From positions 1 to 64,000 of the forward strand of contig CAVWBD010000008.1 of the NCBI GenBank assembly GCA_963753105.1: 64,000 nucleotides of DNA, given 5' to 3'. Position 1 is the stretch's first letter. Each line of letters starts with the position of its first letter. Of this stretch, positions 39,303-49,887 are shown piece after piece. The stretch comes from SZUA-36 sp963753105. GTDB lineage: Bacteria; Pseudomonadota; Gammaproteobacteria; Xanthomonadales; SZUA-36. The notes beneath the pieces are model-generated. The model did not search any database, was not told the origin of the DNA, and worked only from the letters and a program-made list of their open reading frames with translations. The translations under genes were made by a program, and so were the position numbers.

Positions 39303-41393
39303 AGGATGATGCGGGCGTCAAGGGCTAAACAGCCTTCACCTTCGTGGAAAATCCGCAGGGGATTGATATCGAGTTCCTTGATTTGCGGGAAATCCGAGCA
39401 GCAACTGGCTCAGGTGAACGATGGCGTCAGCGATGGCGTCGATATCGAATCGCTTTTGGCCCCTGGCGCCCATCAGGATCTGTGAGCCACTCAGTTCTTC
39501 GATCATGGCCATGGCTTCCGTCCTTGAGACCGGGCCGATACGCATGGCTGGCCTGTTCGAATATTTCTACGAAAATACCGCCCAGTCCCACCAGTATGAC
39601 CGGGCCGAATTGGGCGTCCTGGCGTCCGCCGAGGATCAGTTCACGTCCACCGATGGCCATTGGCTGAACCATGACGCCATCGAGTTTTGCATCGGGGAAG
39701 GCCTTCCGGATGCGGGCGTTCATGTCCAGAAATGTCTCCGAGACCGCATCCTGGTTGCGAAGGTTGAGTTGAACCCCACCGACATCGGATTTGTGCGAGA
39801 TGTGTTCGGAGATGATTTTCATGGCTACCGGGTAGCCAAGGCTGTCCGCGGCTTTTACCGCTTCTTCCGCAGAGTTTGCGGCCAATCCCCTGACTGGTAG
39901 GAATTCCATAATATTCAAGGACATCTATCGCTTCACTCAGCAGCAGGTCGCGGTTTTCACTGGCCGCTGTTTCAATCAACTTCTGCACGGCCGGTGTTTC
40001 CACGACTATGGCGGGAGCCTCCTGCTGCGACTCCACGGCGGTCATCATCTGCGAATATTCATAATCCAGTTTCAGCGCCCGGAACATCTCCACGATCTGG
40101 GTAAAAATCGGGAAGTCCATGTTCTGTCTCAAGCTGGAAATTTCGGCTGAATTTGCCGAAACATAGATCGCAACCGGCTTGTTGAATTTCTTGCTAAGCG
40201 CCTCAAGGCGCTTGACCAGGTCCTTGGTCGGGCCGTGTTCTGTCTTTGCAACCGAGGTGTGCAGGAAGGCGACGCCGTCCACGTTCTCCTGGGCCAGGGT
40301 CTGCTCCACGATTTGGTAATAGACATCCAGGTCAAACAGGTCACCCAGATCCAGCGGATTGGTCAGTTTGATGACCGATGCCCGGAAATGTTTCTCAATT
40401 TCCTGGATGAAAGATTCCGGGAATTCTGCAAGTTCAAAGCCGACCGTTTCACAGGCATCCGCGGCAACGATGGCGTGTCCGCCCGAGCGGGAAATGATCG
40501 CCAGCCGCTTGTTTTTCAGAGGCGGCAACCGCAGGGTTTTCATGTAGTGCGATAGCGTCGTTACATCGTGCACGCGGGTAATGCCGCACTGCCTGAAGGC
40601 AGTATCCACCACGCGGTCATCGCTCGAAAGCGAGGCTGTATGGGAGGCAGCCACGCTCTGTCCCAGCCTGCCGATATTGGACTTCATCGCCAGGATGGGC
40701 TTCGGTGAACGCTTTTGCCAGCTCCATCAAGCGCCGCCCGTCACGGATACCTTCCAGGTAGATGAAAATGATCTTTGTGCCTTCATCCCCGATGTAATAC
40801 TCGAGCAGATCTTCTGCATCCACATTGAGCTGGTTGCCGACGGAGGCGAACTTGTTCAGCCCGATCCCCTCGGCCGCCATGTGGTTCATGATGCTTAAGC
40901 CCACACCGCCACTCTGGGAAATGATGGAAACTTCGCCTTGCCGGATGAAGGGGGTGAGCCGGGGAAACGGAACGCAGAATCCGTTCTCCATGTTGATGAC
41001 GCCGATACAGTTGGGCCCGATGAAACGAATGCCGTATTTCTTCGCAATCGCGACGACTTCGTCTTCGATATTCTTGCCTTCTTCACTGTACTCCCTGAAT
41101 CCGGCGGTCTCGACGACGGCCCGCTTTACGCCTTTTTGACCGCATTCTTCCATGACCTGGGGGACATGCCTGGCCGGTACGAGTATGACTGCCATATCGA
41201 CGTGGTCCGGGATGTCGACCACGGATTTGTAGATACGCCGGGTGGTGATGGTTCCACCGCTGGGTCCGACCGGGTAAACGATGCCGTCAAAACCGAAATC
41301 GATCAGGTTCAGCATGATATTCCGTCCCAGGTTATCCGGTTTTGCCGAAACACCTACAACAGCCACACTCCTGGGGGAAAAAATACCTTTCAT
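39299..41393 (-). CDS. ADP-forming acyl-CoA/acetate-CoA ligase, fused alpha-beta, four frameshifts
   Basis: Interconverts acyl-CoA, ADP and phosphate with the acid, CoA and ATP. The start (MKGIFSPRSVAVVGVSAKPD) opens the CoA-binding Rossmann domain; then IRFIGPNCIGVINMENG, the flavodoxin-like domain with SVAASHTASLSSDD holding the phosphohistidine, the second ligase domain (NKRLAIISRSGGHAIVAADA), and an ATP-grasp part (LGYPVAMKIISEHISHKSDV, GGVQLNLRN, VLVGLGGIFVEIFEQAS). It ends DINPLRIFHEGEGCLALDAR at 39299. Frame changes near 40695, 39925, 39560 and 39380. About 698 codons, the length of fused ACD enzymes. Translationally coupled to the DUF1343 gene. Confidence 0.9.
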
Positions 41394-41561
41394 AACCGCC
41401 TCCTGGTTGCTGGCAATATAGCTTTATATCACCACTCGCACTCAACGAACCTGGATCAGGTTACATTTAAATTGAGCGGCGGTGGATTTATGCTTGTCAT
41501 ACGGCAAGTGGGCTATTGTAGTGGACCTGACCCCTGCTAACACAAAACTGGAGGTGCCAAA

Positions 41562-41945
41562 ATGAGCTCAACACCAAAGACTTCACCGGACAAGGAACTC
41601 ATCAAGGTTTTCCAGGCAGCCGGAGTCGTGGACTACCTGGAGTATTTGCAGTCAGGAAAGAGAATCATGTGGGTGAATTTCAAGGCAGGCGTGGCCCGGG
41701 GCCTGGGAATGACGCTGGGTATGACCGTGATACTGGGTATATTTATCTGGGTGCTGACAATGCTCGTGGACCTCCCCATCGTTGGGGAATATTTTGGACA
41801 GGCGAAGCAATTCATCACTGAATACACGGACGAAACAAACTACAACGACGAGTTTTCGGAAATGAATCAATTGCTCAGTGAAATAAATGAAAATATAGGA
41901 CAGAGATTGAGCTGGAACAACAGCCAACAACCCGATGTAGAATAA
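41562..41945 (+). CDS. DUF5665 membrane protein
   Basis: A 127-residue protein with a cytoplasmic N-terminal part (ELIKVFQAAGVVDYLEYLQS, GKRIMWVNFKAGVARGLG), one long hydrophobic segment (MTLGMTVILGIFIWVLTMLV) and an acidic C-terminal tail (ETNYNDEFSEMNQLLSEINE) that could form a coiled coil. This matches the DUF5665 pattern of an aromatic/basic juxtamembrane segment followed by one helix. GGAGG lies before the ATG. It stands 25 bases before efpL on the same strand. Function unknown. Intact. Confidence 0.75.
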   Translation: MSSTPKTSPDKELIKVFQAAGVVDYLEYLQSGKRIMWVNFKAGVARGLGMTLGMTVILGIFIWVLTMLVDLPIVGEYFGQAKQFITEYTDETNYNDEFSEMNQLLSEINENIGQRLSWNNSQQPDVE

Positions 41946-41970
41946 TCAACACTCCCGGAGGAGAAGGTAA

Positions 41971-42538
41971 ATGCCCAAGGCCAGTGAAGTAAAAAGAGGT
42001 GAAATCGTTCGTCACAAGGATCAGGTGTACGCGGTGCGCAAGATCGAAATACGCACACCTTCGTCACGCGGCAGCAACACGCTGTACCGGATGAAACTGC
42101 AGGATGTGCAGACCCGGCAGAACCTCGATGAGACATTCAAGGGTGAGGACATGCTGGGTGATGTGGATTTCATCCGCCGCCAGGCGAGCTACTCGTATTT
42201 CGATGGCGAGACTGTACGTGTTCATGGACAACGAGGACTACAGCCAGTACTCGTTCAACGAATCGGACCTGGAAGACCAGCTGGACTACCTGAGCGAAGG
42301 CCTGGGTGGTATTTTCGTCACGCTCATCGATGGCGTGGCGGCGGGCATCCAGTTGCCGCCCTCGGTGGACCTGGAAATCGTGGAGACCGCGCCCATGCTC
42401 AAGGGTGGCACCGCCACCAAGCGCAGCAAACCGGCGAAGCTCGCCGGCGGCCTGGAAGTACTGGTGCCTGAATTCATCGAAACCGGCGAGGTCATCAAGG
42501 TCAATACCGAAACCGGCGAATACATGTCCCGGGCGTGA
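41971..42538 (+). CDS. efpL: Elongation factor P-like protein EfpL (YeiP), one frameshift
   Basis: An EF-P paralogue that binds ribosomes stalled at difficult motifs and helps peptide-bond formation. It starts MPKASEVKRGEIVRHKDQVY (RBS GGAGGAG). The domain-I loop is RTPSSRGSNTLYRM, with Arg at the tip as in EfpL and not the modified Lys of EF-P. The second part, in another frame after a change near 42213, has YVFMDNEDYSQYSFNESDLE, PPSVDLEIVETAPMLKGGTA, AGGLEVLVPEFIETGEVIKV and ends ETGEYMSRA. Reconstructed length about 189 residues, correct for the family. Confidence 0.93.
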
Positions 42539-42547
42539 GGAGTAGGG

Positions 42548-43451
42548 ATGAAATACAGATATTTCACATGTGATGTATTCACCAACCGCCGTTTTGGCGG
42601 CAATCAACTCGCCGTGCTGCCGGACGCCGGGGGGCTGGATGCCGGGCAGATGCAACAGGTGGCGAGGGAATTCAATTATTCTGAAACCACCTTCGTGCTC
42701 CCCCCGAAGACGGCCATACACGCAAGGTGCGAATCTTCACCCCGGCGCAGGAAGTGCCCTTTGCCGGGCACCCCAATATTGGCACTGCTTTCGTGCTGGC
42801 CACAATTGGTGAACTCGGTGAATTCGGTGAGGTGGCGGAAGTTGTCTTCGAGGAAAAAGCCGGGCTGGTGCCGATTTCCATACAGCGGCCTGATACCGGC
42901 GACATCCGTTGCGAATTGCGTGCGCCCGCGAAGCTCTCGCTGGGGGATATTCTCTCCGTGGAAACCACGGCCAGGGCATTGTCACTGCCCGTGGACGACA
43001 TCGTTACCGATACCCATTTGCCCCGGCTCGCATCCGTTGGCCTGGACTTCCTGATGGTCGAGGTCAGGGACCGTTCGGCGTTGCAACAGGCACGGGCAAA
43101 CCTCGAGGTTTTCGATAACATCGCGGCACGCGGCATCAATCCGTATGTGCATGTTTACCTGCGCAGCGATGACGAATTCACATCCGCTCACGCATGTTCG
43201 CACCGTTGGACGGTATACCGGAAGATCCGGCCACCGGCAGCGCCAACTGCGCCCTGGCCGCGCTGCTCGCGCACTACGACGATGCAGAAACCGGTCATTT
43301 CAACTGGCGCATCGCCCAGGGTGTAGAGATGGGTCGTCCGAGCCTGATGGAGGCACGGGCCGAGAAGACCAGCGGCCAGGTCACCGACACATGGATCGGT
43401 GGCACTTGCGTGATGGTTGCGGAAGGAAACATCGAGGTCGGGGCAGAATGA
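42548..43451 (+). CDS. PhzF-family isomerase/epimerase-like protein, two frameshifts
   Basis: A protein of about 300 residues with the duplicated diaminopimelate-epimerase fold. It begins MKYRYFTCDVFTNRRFGGNQ and LAVLPDAGGLDAGQMQQVAR, with the catalytic Glu region in REFNYSETTFVLPP. After a change near 42718 come RIFTPAQEVPFAGHPNIGTA, and after one near 43190 FAPLDGIPEDPATGSANCAL. These are the hallmark blocks of PhzF. PhzF itself makes phenazine, but most homologues act elsewhere and no other phz gene is present. It follows efpL by ten bases and overlaps the next gene by ATGA. Confidence 0.9.
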
Positions 43452-43888
43452 AACGCGGCCGGCCGGTGTTTTGCTTATTCCTGCTGCTGTTCATGGCCGG
43501 GATTTGCGCATGCGGCAAGCCGCAGGCAGAAGACCCGGTCGAGCGCGAGAAGGCACTTGCAAAGAACGACGTCTGGCACGCGGCCAAGTTGCGCGGCGTG
43601 GCATTCCGGGCGGTCGGCCAGGAACCGGGGTGGTTGCTTGAAATCACCAACGGCGAGGAAATACTGCTAGTAACAGATTACGGCCAGGAGCGTATGAGTT
43701 TTGCCTACGTGCAGCCCCTGGAAGACAAGAAAGCCCGAAAAACGGTTTTCCAGATTGATGCTACGACCAGCCTGTTAATCGAAGGCAAGCCCTGTATCGA
43801 CACGATGAGCGGTGAGTCTTTCCAGGTGACCGTGACCGTCGCCCTTGGCGGCCGGGTTTTGAAGGGTTGCGGCCGGGCGCTTTTCTAG
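43448..43888 (+). CDS. COG3650-type lipoprotein
   Basis: A 146-residue protein. The signal peptide MKRGRPVFCLFLLLFMAGIC ends in a lipobox (ICACGKP). The mature domain has LRGVAFRAVGQEPGWLLEIT near the start and CIDTMSGESFQVTVTV followed by LKGCGRALF at the end, with two conserved cysteines, as in COG3650 proteins of gammaproteobacteria. They are small beta-barrel-like lipoproteins with no settled function. It overlaps the phzF-like gene by four bases and its end overlaps the tail of the convergent rhlE gene. Intact. Confidence 0.8.
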   Translation: MKRGRPVFCLFLLLFMAGICACGKPQAEDPVEREKALAKNDVWHAAKLRGVAFRAVGQEPGWLLEITNGEEILLVTDYGQERMSFAYVQPLEDKKARKTVFQIDATTSLLIEGKPCIDTMSGESFQVTVTVALGGRVLKGCGRALF

Positions 43889-45224
43889 TACCCGGCGGCT
43901 ACCACACAGTCCATCGTTCGGGCTTTCACAGCGTGAGAGTTCTGATCTCTTAAGCTGCCCGGCGTGAACGCTGACCCTGGTTTCTGCTGCGCTTTGCCCT
44001 TTGGGTGCACTACGCCCCCGGTCGTGACGTTTGCCTTTAAATGACTGCTTTTTGCGGCCGTTCTTGATCGGCACCGGCTTGATGCTCTCATCAGGCTCGA
44101 ACCCGGGGAACGACGATCTTGTCGATGTCACGCTTCAACAGGCGCTCGATGTCTGTCAGCAGTTTCCTCTCATCGGAACAGACCAGTGAAATGGCTTCGC
44201 CGTCCAGGCCGGCACGGCCGGTGCGGCCGATACGGTGGATGTAATCTTCCGGAACGTGGGGTAATTCAAAATTAACCACGTGTGGCAGTTGTTCGATATC
44301 GAGTCCCCGGGCGGCGATATCTGTTGCAACCAGTATCCGGACCTTGCCTTTCTTGAAATCGGCCAGTGCGCGGGTGCGGGCGCCCTGGGATTTGTTGCCG
44401 TGGATTGCGGTGGCGGATAAACCGTCGCGCTCCAGTTGCTCGCTGAGCCGGTTTGCCAGGTGCTTTGTGCGTGTAAATACCAGTACCTGCTGCCAGTTTC
44501 CAGAACCGATCAGGTACGACAGCAACTCGCGTTTACGGATGCGGTCAACCGGGTGGACGAGCTGTGATATTTGCTCGGCGGTCGTGTTCTGTCGTGCGAC
44601 CTGGATTTCCACGGGCGCATCCAGAAACTCGTTGGCAAGCTGTTTGATTTCATTTGAGAAGGTTGCCGAGAACAGCAAATTCTGTCGCTTTCCCCGCATG
44701 GATTGCATGATTTTGCGGATGTCATTGATAAAGCCCATGTCGAGCATGCGGTCCGCCTCGTCGAGTACGAGTGTTTCAACGTCACCAAGGCGTATGCTGC
44801 CCCGTTGCATGTGATCAAGTAGCCGTCCCGGCGTGGCAATGACTATATCTACGCCCCGGCGCAGCTTCGACAGTTGTGGATTGATACTGACACCGCCGAA
44901 AATCACGGCAGAAGTAAAGGGCAAATACCGACCGTATTCGCGAACGCTTTCTGCAACCTGGGCTGCCAGTTCACGTGTGGGCACCATTATCAGGGCGCGC
45001 ACGCGGCGCTTGTCACCTGGTGTACCGGATTCCTGCAACCTCTGTAGCAAGGGCAGGGTGAAACCCGCGGTCTTTCCGGTACCTGTTTGTGCACCGGCCA
45101 GCAAATCGCGGCCTTCTAGAATATGTGGAATTGCTTGTTGCTGTACTGGGGTCGCTTCCTGGTAACCCTGTTTTTCTGTCGCGCGCAACAATTCGGCCGA
45201 AAGGCCAAGTTCTGAAAATAACAT
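43885..45224 (-). CDS. rhlE: DEAD-box RNA helicase RhlE, C-terminal frameshifts
   Basis: An ATP-dependent RNA helicase linked to ribosome assembly and RNA decay. All motifs are in the 377-residue frame from 45224: Q-motif region GYQEATPVQQQAIPHIL, AQTGTGKT (I), PTRELA (Ia), TPGRLLDHMQRG (Ib), LDEADRMLDMGF (II), FSATFS (III), LVFTRTKHLANRL (IV), TDIAARGLDIEQLP (V) and HRIGRTGRAG (VI). That frame ends at 44091, but one restored base near 44100 continues into a basic tail typical of RhlE (IKNGRKKQSFKGKRHDRGR). A second change near 44005 would bring it to the stop at 43885. The exact tail is uncertain. Confidence 0.92.
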
Positions 45225-45437
45225 TGATGATTTTACTCCGAGATCGCCGTGCCCAAATGCCGTGATTCAATCGCTGCATGGGTCGGTCCAGGCTAATCTT
45301 TATGCGTCTTCGCAACCTGCGAAATTGCTGGCCGGAAGTATCTGGCACAGACCGATGTGTGCCAGGAAGCGACGCACTATAACAGAAGCTCAGCCAGTAG
45401 CAAGAAACATTTTTTCACGAAAAGATCCCGATCTTGT

Positions 45438-46808
45438 TTATTTCATTGCATTTTTGATTGCCGCAACTGCCCGTTCGACGTCTTCTGCCGTTGTGCGGAA
45501 GTTACTCACTGATATTCGCATGACACGCATGCCATGCCATACAGTCGGCCCAAACCAGGCCTCACCGCTTTCGTTGATACGCTTGATGACCTCATCGGTT
45601 CGCTCGTCATGGTCGCCATTGGAATCAAGGAATCTGACAAGACCCTGGTTGATGACCGGTGTTGTCAGCACCTCCACCCCGGGCAATTCACCCAGCTTTG
45701 ATACGAGATCACGGGTCAGGTCGCAACAGCGTTCAATCATTTGTGCAACACCGTTGCGTCCAAGCGTCCGCAGTGCTGCGTAAAGCGGTATGCCCCGGCG
45801 CGTCTGGACCACTCGGGCCCCCATTCGAACTGGTCACGGACGTTCTCAACTTCGACCTTGTAGGGCGCAGGTATTGTCATCGCGGTTTTGTGGGCCTCGG
45901 AATCCGCGACAAAGGCTACTCCGCTGTCGTAGGGGACATTCAGCCACTTGTGCGCATCGGTCGCCCATGAGTCGGCCTTTTCGATGCCCTTTACCAGGTG
46001 GCGCAGACGTTTGCTGGAGGCCACCCATAAACCAAACGCGCCATCGATATGTACCCAGGCATTGTGCTCATGTGCCAGGTCACAAACTTCTCGAACGGGT
46101 CAAAGGCGCCACGGTTAGGTCACCGGCAGCCAATGAAACAATGGTGGGCATGTCCGGGTTTTTTTCAAGTTCGGTCTTTAGCGCCGCAACATTAATCGTG
46201 CCATCGTCGTGCATTGCGACTTCGACGACTGCATCGGTGCCGACACCCAGGTGGCGCAGTGCACGTAACAGGGTTTCATGGTGCTCCCCGACCAACACGC
46301 GGATCGGCGGGCTACCGGCCAGGCCCTGCGTCTCGACGGACCAGCCTTTGTTGGCCAGAACTTTATGGCGGGCTGCGGCCAGTGCCGTGACATGGGCCAT
46401 CTGGCAACCGGTCACAAAGGCATAGGAAGCGTGCTGTGGCAGACCCAGGATGTCCCTCAACCAGCCTGCAGCCACGTCTTCAATGACGGCAGCCGATGGT
46501 GAACAGGCATAGGCGGCGGCATTCTGATCCCAGGCCGAGGTTAGCCAGTCGGCCGCTATGGAGACCGGGATCCCGCCACCGATGACCCAGCCGAAGAATC
46601 GCCCTCCGCCGGTGTTCAACAGGCCTTCACGCGCATCTTCGGCGAGTTCATCGATAACCTGCAGCGGTGGCAGACCGTCGTCGGTCAGTTCCTTGTAGAG
46701 GCGTTTGCGGAGCGCTTCCGGGTCAGGCTCTTCGCTAACCTTGTGGTGGTCAAAGGATTCAATATATTCGGCGGCAAGTTCTGCCGCACGTTTGAGTTCG
46801 GGGTTCAC
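45438..46808 (-). CDS. PLP-dependent group II decarboxylase (aromatic amino acid type), two frameshifts
   Basis: Decarboxylates an amino acid with pyridoxal phosphate. I place the start at GTG 46808 (NPELKRAAELAAEYIESF) behind GGAG. Family parts: NTGGGRFFGWVIGGGIPVSI, AADWLTSAWDQN, EDVAAGWLRDILGLPQHASY, AFVTGCQMAHVTALAAARH, VLVGEHHETLLRALRHLGVG, then after a change near 46085 WVHIDGAFGLWVASSK (PLP Asp), SWATDAHKWLNVPYDSG with the Schiff-base Lys, and after a change near 45815 RRGIPLYAALRTLGRNGVAQ to the end RAVAAIKNAMK. About 457 codons. The substrate (DOPA, tyrosine, tryptophan or another) cannot be read from sequence. Confidence 0.88.
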
Positions 46809-46961
46809 CGTGGTCTCCAGGGTTTGTACAGTGATTATTGTCCATGACCGGCACATTAACCACTCGGTTCGGGTCGAATGATGCCAGGCTCGGAAAAGTG
46901 GGCCGAAAGCCAGGGCAGGTTCAAGCACTTGCGGCAGCAGCGTCATGTGTCGTTTCCGGAT

Positions 46962-48411
46962 ATGATTACAGACATGGTCCGGCTTTCAAAATCCAGAATC
47001 ATGTCGTCTCTGCAGTGTCTCAAGCGCGTGCACCTGGAGGTGAACCAGGCGGAGCTTGCCGAGTATTCCCCGGCTACCCGGACTGCCTTTGAAATCGGCC
47101 ACCGCGTCGGTGAAATTGCGGTGGAGGTGTACGGGCAGGGCGGGGGTGTCTATCTCGAATACGAAGACGGTATGCAAAACCTGCTACGGCGGACCTGTGA
47201 ACTGATGGGCCAGGCCGAACGCGTGCCCGTTTTCGAGGCTACGCTGGAATATGGGGGCGTACTGGTGCGCGAGGATGTGTTACTGCCACGAGGTGACAGT
47301 TGGCGCGTGGTCGAGGTCAAGGCGACCACCAAACAGAAGAACGAGCACGTGCAGGACTGTGCCATACAGGCCTGGGTGCACCACGGCGCAGGCTATGCGC
47401 TCGAAGAGTATTGCCCTGGCGCACATCGACAACCAGTTCATCTACCAGGGTGGCGATGATTACCGCGGCATCCTGACAGAAGTGGACCTGACGGAGGAAG
47501 TGCAACACTTGTTGCCTGCGGTACCCTCATGGGTTGAGCACGCCCGCAAAGCAGTAGAAGGGCCAATACCCGACCTGCCGGTAGGCCAGCACTGTTTCAC
47601 GCCATATGAATGCCCGTTTTTCAAACACTGCTGGCCCACAGATAGCGAGTACCCGGTGCATGGCCTAAAAGGCACGCGTAAAAGGCTGGCTGAACTGGTC
47701 ATGGCAGGTTACCGGGATATCTGCGAAGTACCACCGGATGTGCTCAACAGCGCAAACCAGCTGCGCATCCACCGTGTGACCATAAACGGGCAGGCAGAAA
47801 TCCTGCCGGGCGCAGGTGAATTGTCCGTGCGTTGGAATACCCGCGCTATTACCTGGATTTCGAGACCATCGGCCCGGCCATCCCGGTGTGGCCGCAAACC
47901 CGCCCATACGAGGTGCTGCCGTTTCAGTGGTCCTGCCATATCGAAGCAGCACACGGGGAGATTCAACACGAGGAATTTCTGGATGTCGACGGTGAGCCAC
48001 CGATGCGGGCCCTGGCGGAAAAGATGATCGATGTCCTGGGCAATGAAGGTCCGGTGTTGATGTACACCGCCTATGAAAAAGGCGTCATCCGCGGTCTGGC
48101 AGAGAAGATTCCCGGACCTGGCAGAGTCTTTGCGGGCGGTTATCGACCGTCTCGTGGACCTGTACCCCGTCACCAAGGCCAGTTACTACCACCCTGACAT
48201 GCTCGGTTCGTGGTCGATCAAGGCTGTTTTGCCCACCATCGCCCCGGACATGGACTATGCAAACCTCGAGGGTGTGGCAGAAGGCACCGAGGCATCAAAG
48301 GCCTACCTGGAAGCCATCCGGCCGGGCACCAACGCTGAAAGAACCGAAGAAATTCGCCTTGAATTGCTCAAATACTGCGCCTTTGACACGCTCGCCATGG
48401 TACGCCGGTAA
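46962..48411 (+). CDS. RecB-like nuclease with DUF2779 domain, three frameshifts
   Basis: A protein of about 483 codons. The start MITDMVRLSKSRIMSSLQCL (or ATG 46974) opens a Cas4/RecB-like nuclease domain: SSLQCLKRVHLEVNQAELAE with the first Cys, FEIGHRVGEIAVEVYG, VFEATLEYGGVLVREDVLLP, VVEVKATTKQKNEH (the VEVKxT metal motif). A three-Cys cluster CFTPYECPFFKHC probably holds an Fe-S cluster with the N-terminal Cys. The DUF2779 domain begins YPRYYLDFETIGPAIPVWPQ and looks like a DEDD exonuclease fold (YLDFET; TAYEKGVIRGLAE; YCAFDTLAMVR). Frame changes near 47405, 47835 and 48110. No CRISPR is near, so a repair or defence role is open. Confidence 0.82.
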
Positions 48412-48467
48412 AATTTTTCACCAGGCACTAAGCATGAACGCGGTCTCACCGCCAGCGCAAAACGCAG

Positions 48468-48904
48468 CTAGACTACCTCGGCACCGGCTGCGTGGATAAC
48501 GCTAACAGCCTTTTCGGCATCACTGGTGTTGTCAAAGCCGATATAGGCAATGTATCGCGGTCCGATCACGGCCAGGGAAACACCCCTGACATCGATTCCC
48601 GCATCAGCAACCAATTTCGTCAGCCTTGCAGCAGCTCCGGGTTTTGTTATCACCCTCCACGCGCACGGCGTCGACACTGCTTGTGATATTGAAACCAAGG
48701 GTGCTCGCAGCCCTGACTTCCCGGTCACCCCGTATCGGCGTGATAAAAACAGCGCCTGAGCCGGGTTTATCGGGTCTGCGTCTTGCAACAATAAAATCAA
48801 GGTCGGCACCGGCTTCATCCATGCCTTTGAGTATCCCCGCGAGACCACCGACCCTGTCGGGATCTGGCTGACCATACATCCATACGTTCGACAATCATGT
48901 CCAT
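48468..48904 (-). CDS. ACT-domain regulatory protein, frameshifted
   Basis: Reconstructed as about 145 residues with two ACT-like halves, starting at ATG 48904 or 48898. The first half reads PDRVGGLAGILKGMDEAGAD, LDFIVARRRPDKPGSGAVFI, TPIRGDREVRAASTLGFNIT, and the second VITKPGAAARLTKLVADAGI, DVRGVSLAVIGPRYIAYIGF, ending VIHAAGAEVV. Frame changes near 48870 and 48650. Stand-alone tandem ACT proteins bind amino acids and act as sensors or enzyme regulators. No adjacent enzyme makes the ligand clear. Confidence 0.75.
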
Positions 48905-49005
48905 TATAGGGCCCTCCGAAATATTGAGGTTTACACCCTAAGTATAGGAGAACAAAAAACCTTAACCTCTAAATCACTCAGCAATCCGGGAGTTTACGCA
49001 GCACT

Positions 49006-49732
49006 TTATTCTGTGTTCCGTTCCTCGAATGGTGGATCCGGAGGGCAGGCCCCCGGCGGCAACGCCTTCAAGTCACGAATCAGACACAGGCGCCAGACCC
49101 AGATAACCGTTATCAGCAACGCCGCAGCCGGTAATGCAGGTGTGGGCATGGCAATCGCTATGACATCGTAGAACCATGCAAAATTGCGGTGCAGATAAAG
49201 GCCAGGGAGATCGTCAAAACCCGTGCTTTTTTACACAGGTAGGCCCGGCCGATGTAATAACCCCAGATGGATGCAAATACGATGTGGACAACCGGTGCGG
49301 CAAAGCCCCTGGCCCACGCTTCCGGGCCCGTCACGCCATGCAGGTACTGGATATTTTCCATCGTGGCGAAACCCAGTGCGATAAATGATGCATAGATGAT
49401 ACCGTCGATCGGCTCGTTGAAGTCCTTGAAGCGGATGACGAACAGCAGGAACGGGCCATCTTGGCGAATTCCTCGATACCACCGATAGCCAGTATGGAAT
49501 AAGCAAACAAACCCGGCAGGTTTGTTTTGCCCAGCTCGTAGGCACCGTAGCGCAGGTCCACCAGGTCCAGCGCCACGTACATCAGTCCGCCGAGATAAAA
49601 GGCCCCCACGCCAAAAGCAAAAGTCAGCAGCAGGCGACTGATGGGCTCGGGCAGATGCCGGTCCTTGTAGTGATAGCCGGCCCAGAACAGCAACGGCAGA
49701 ATGACTGGCAATTGGTGGAGGAGATGATCCAT
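49006..49732 (-). CDS. PrsW-family intramembrane glutamic protease, two frameshifts
   Basis: A membrane protease of about 242 codons with some seven hydrophobic segments. It starts at ATG 49732 (MDHLLHQLPVILPLLFWAGY). The catalytic motif EExxK is in ILAIGGIEEFAKM; after a change near 49455 the helices LFVIRFKDFNEPIDGIIYAS, FIALGFATMENIQYLHGV (conserved E-N) and FAAPVVHIVFASIWGYYIG (conserved H) follow. A false stop at 49158 disappears after restoring one base near 49175, giving HGFYDVIAIAMPTPALPAAA and an end at 49006. PrsW of Bacillus cleaves an anti-sigma factor. An ECF sigma gene lies only 2.1 kb away, although with other genes in between. Confidence 0.85.
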
Positions 49733-49887
49733 CAGCACAAATGATAGGGGTTCGGGGCCACCTAGTCACGTTGAATTCTTGTCTATCTGTACCGGCTTCT
49801 GTCTATCTGCGGCCCTTACCGATCACGTGCCGATACAATAGGGTCACCGCGCAGTTTCGCGGTATGACAAAAAGTCCGGAGATCGTC

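Noticed and set aside
42548..43451. Phenazine biosynthesis locus
   Set aside because: Only a PhzF-like gene is present; phzA-E and phzG are absent, and PhzF homologues are common in non-producers.
46962..48411. Cas4 of a CRISPR system
   Set aside because: The RecB-like domain and cysteines resemble Cas4, but the DUF2779 fusion, length, and absence of repeats or other cas genes exclude it.
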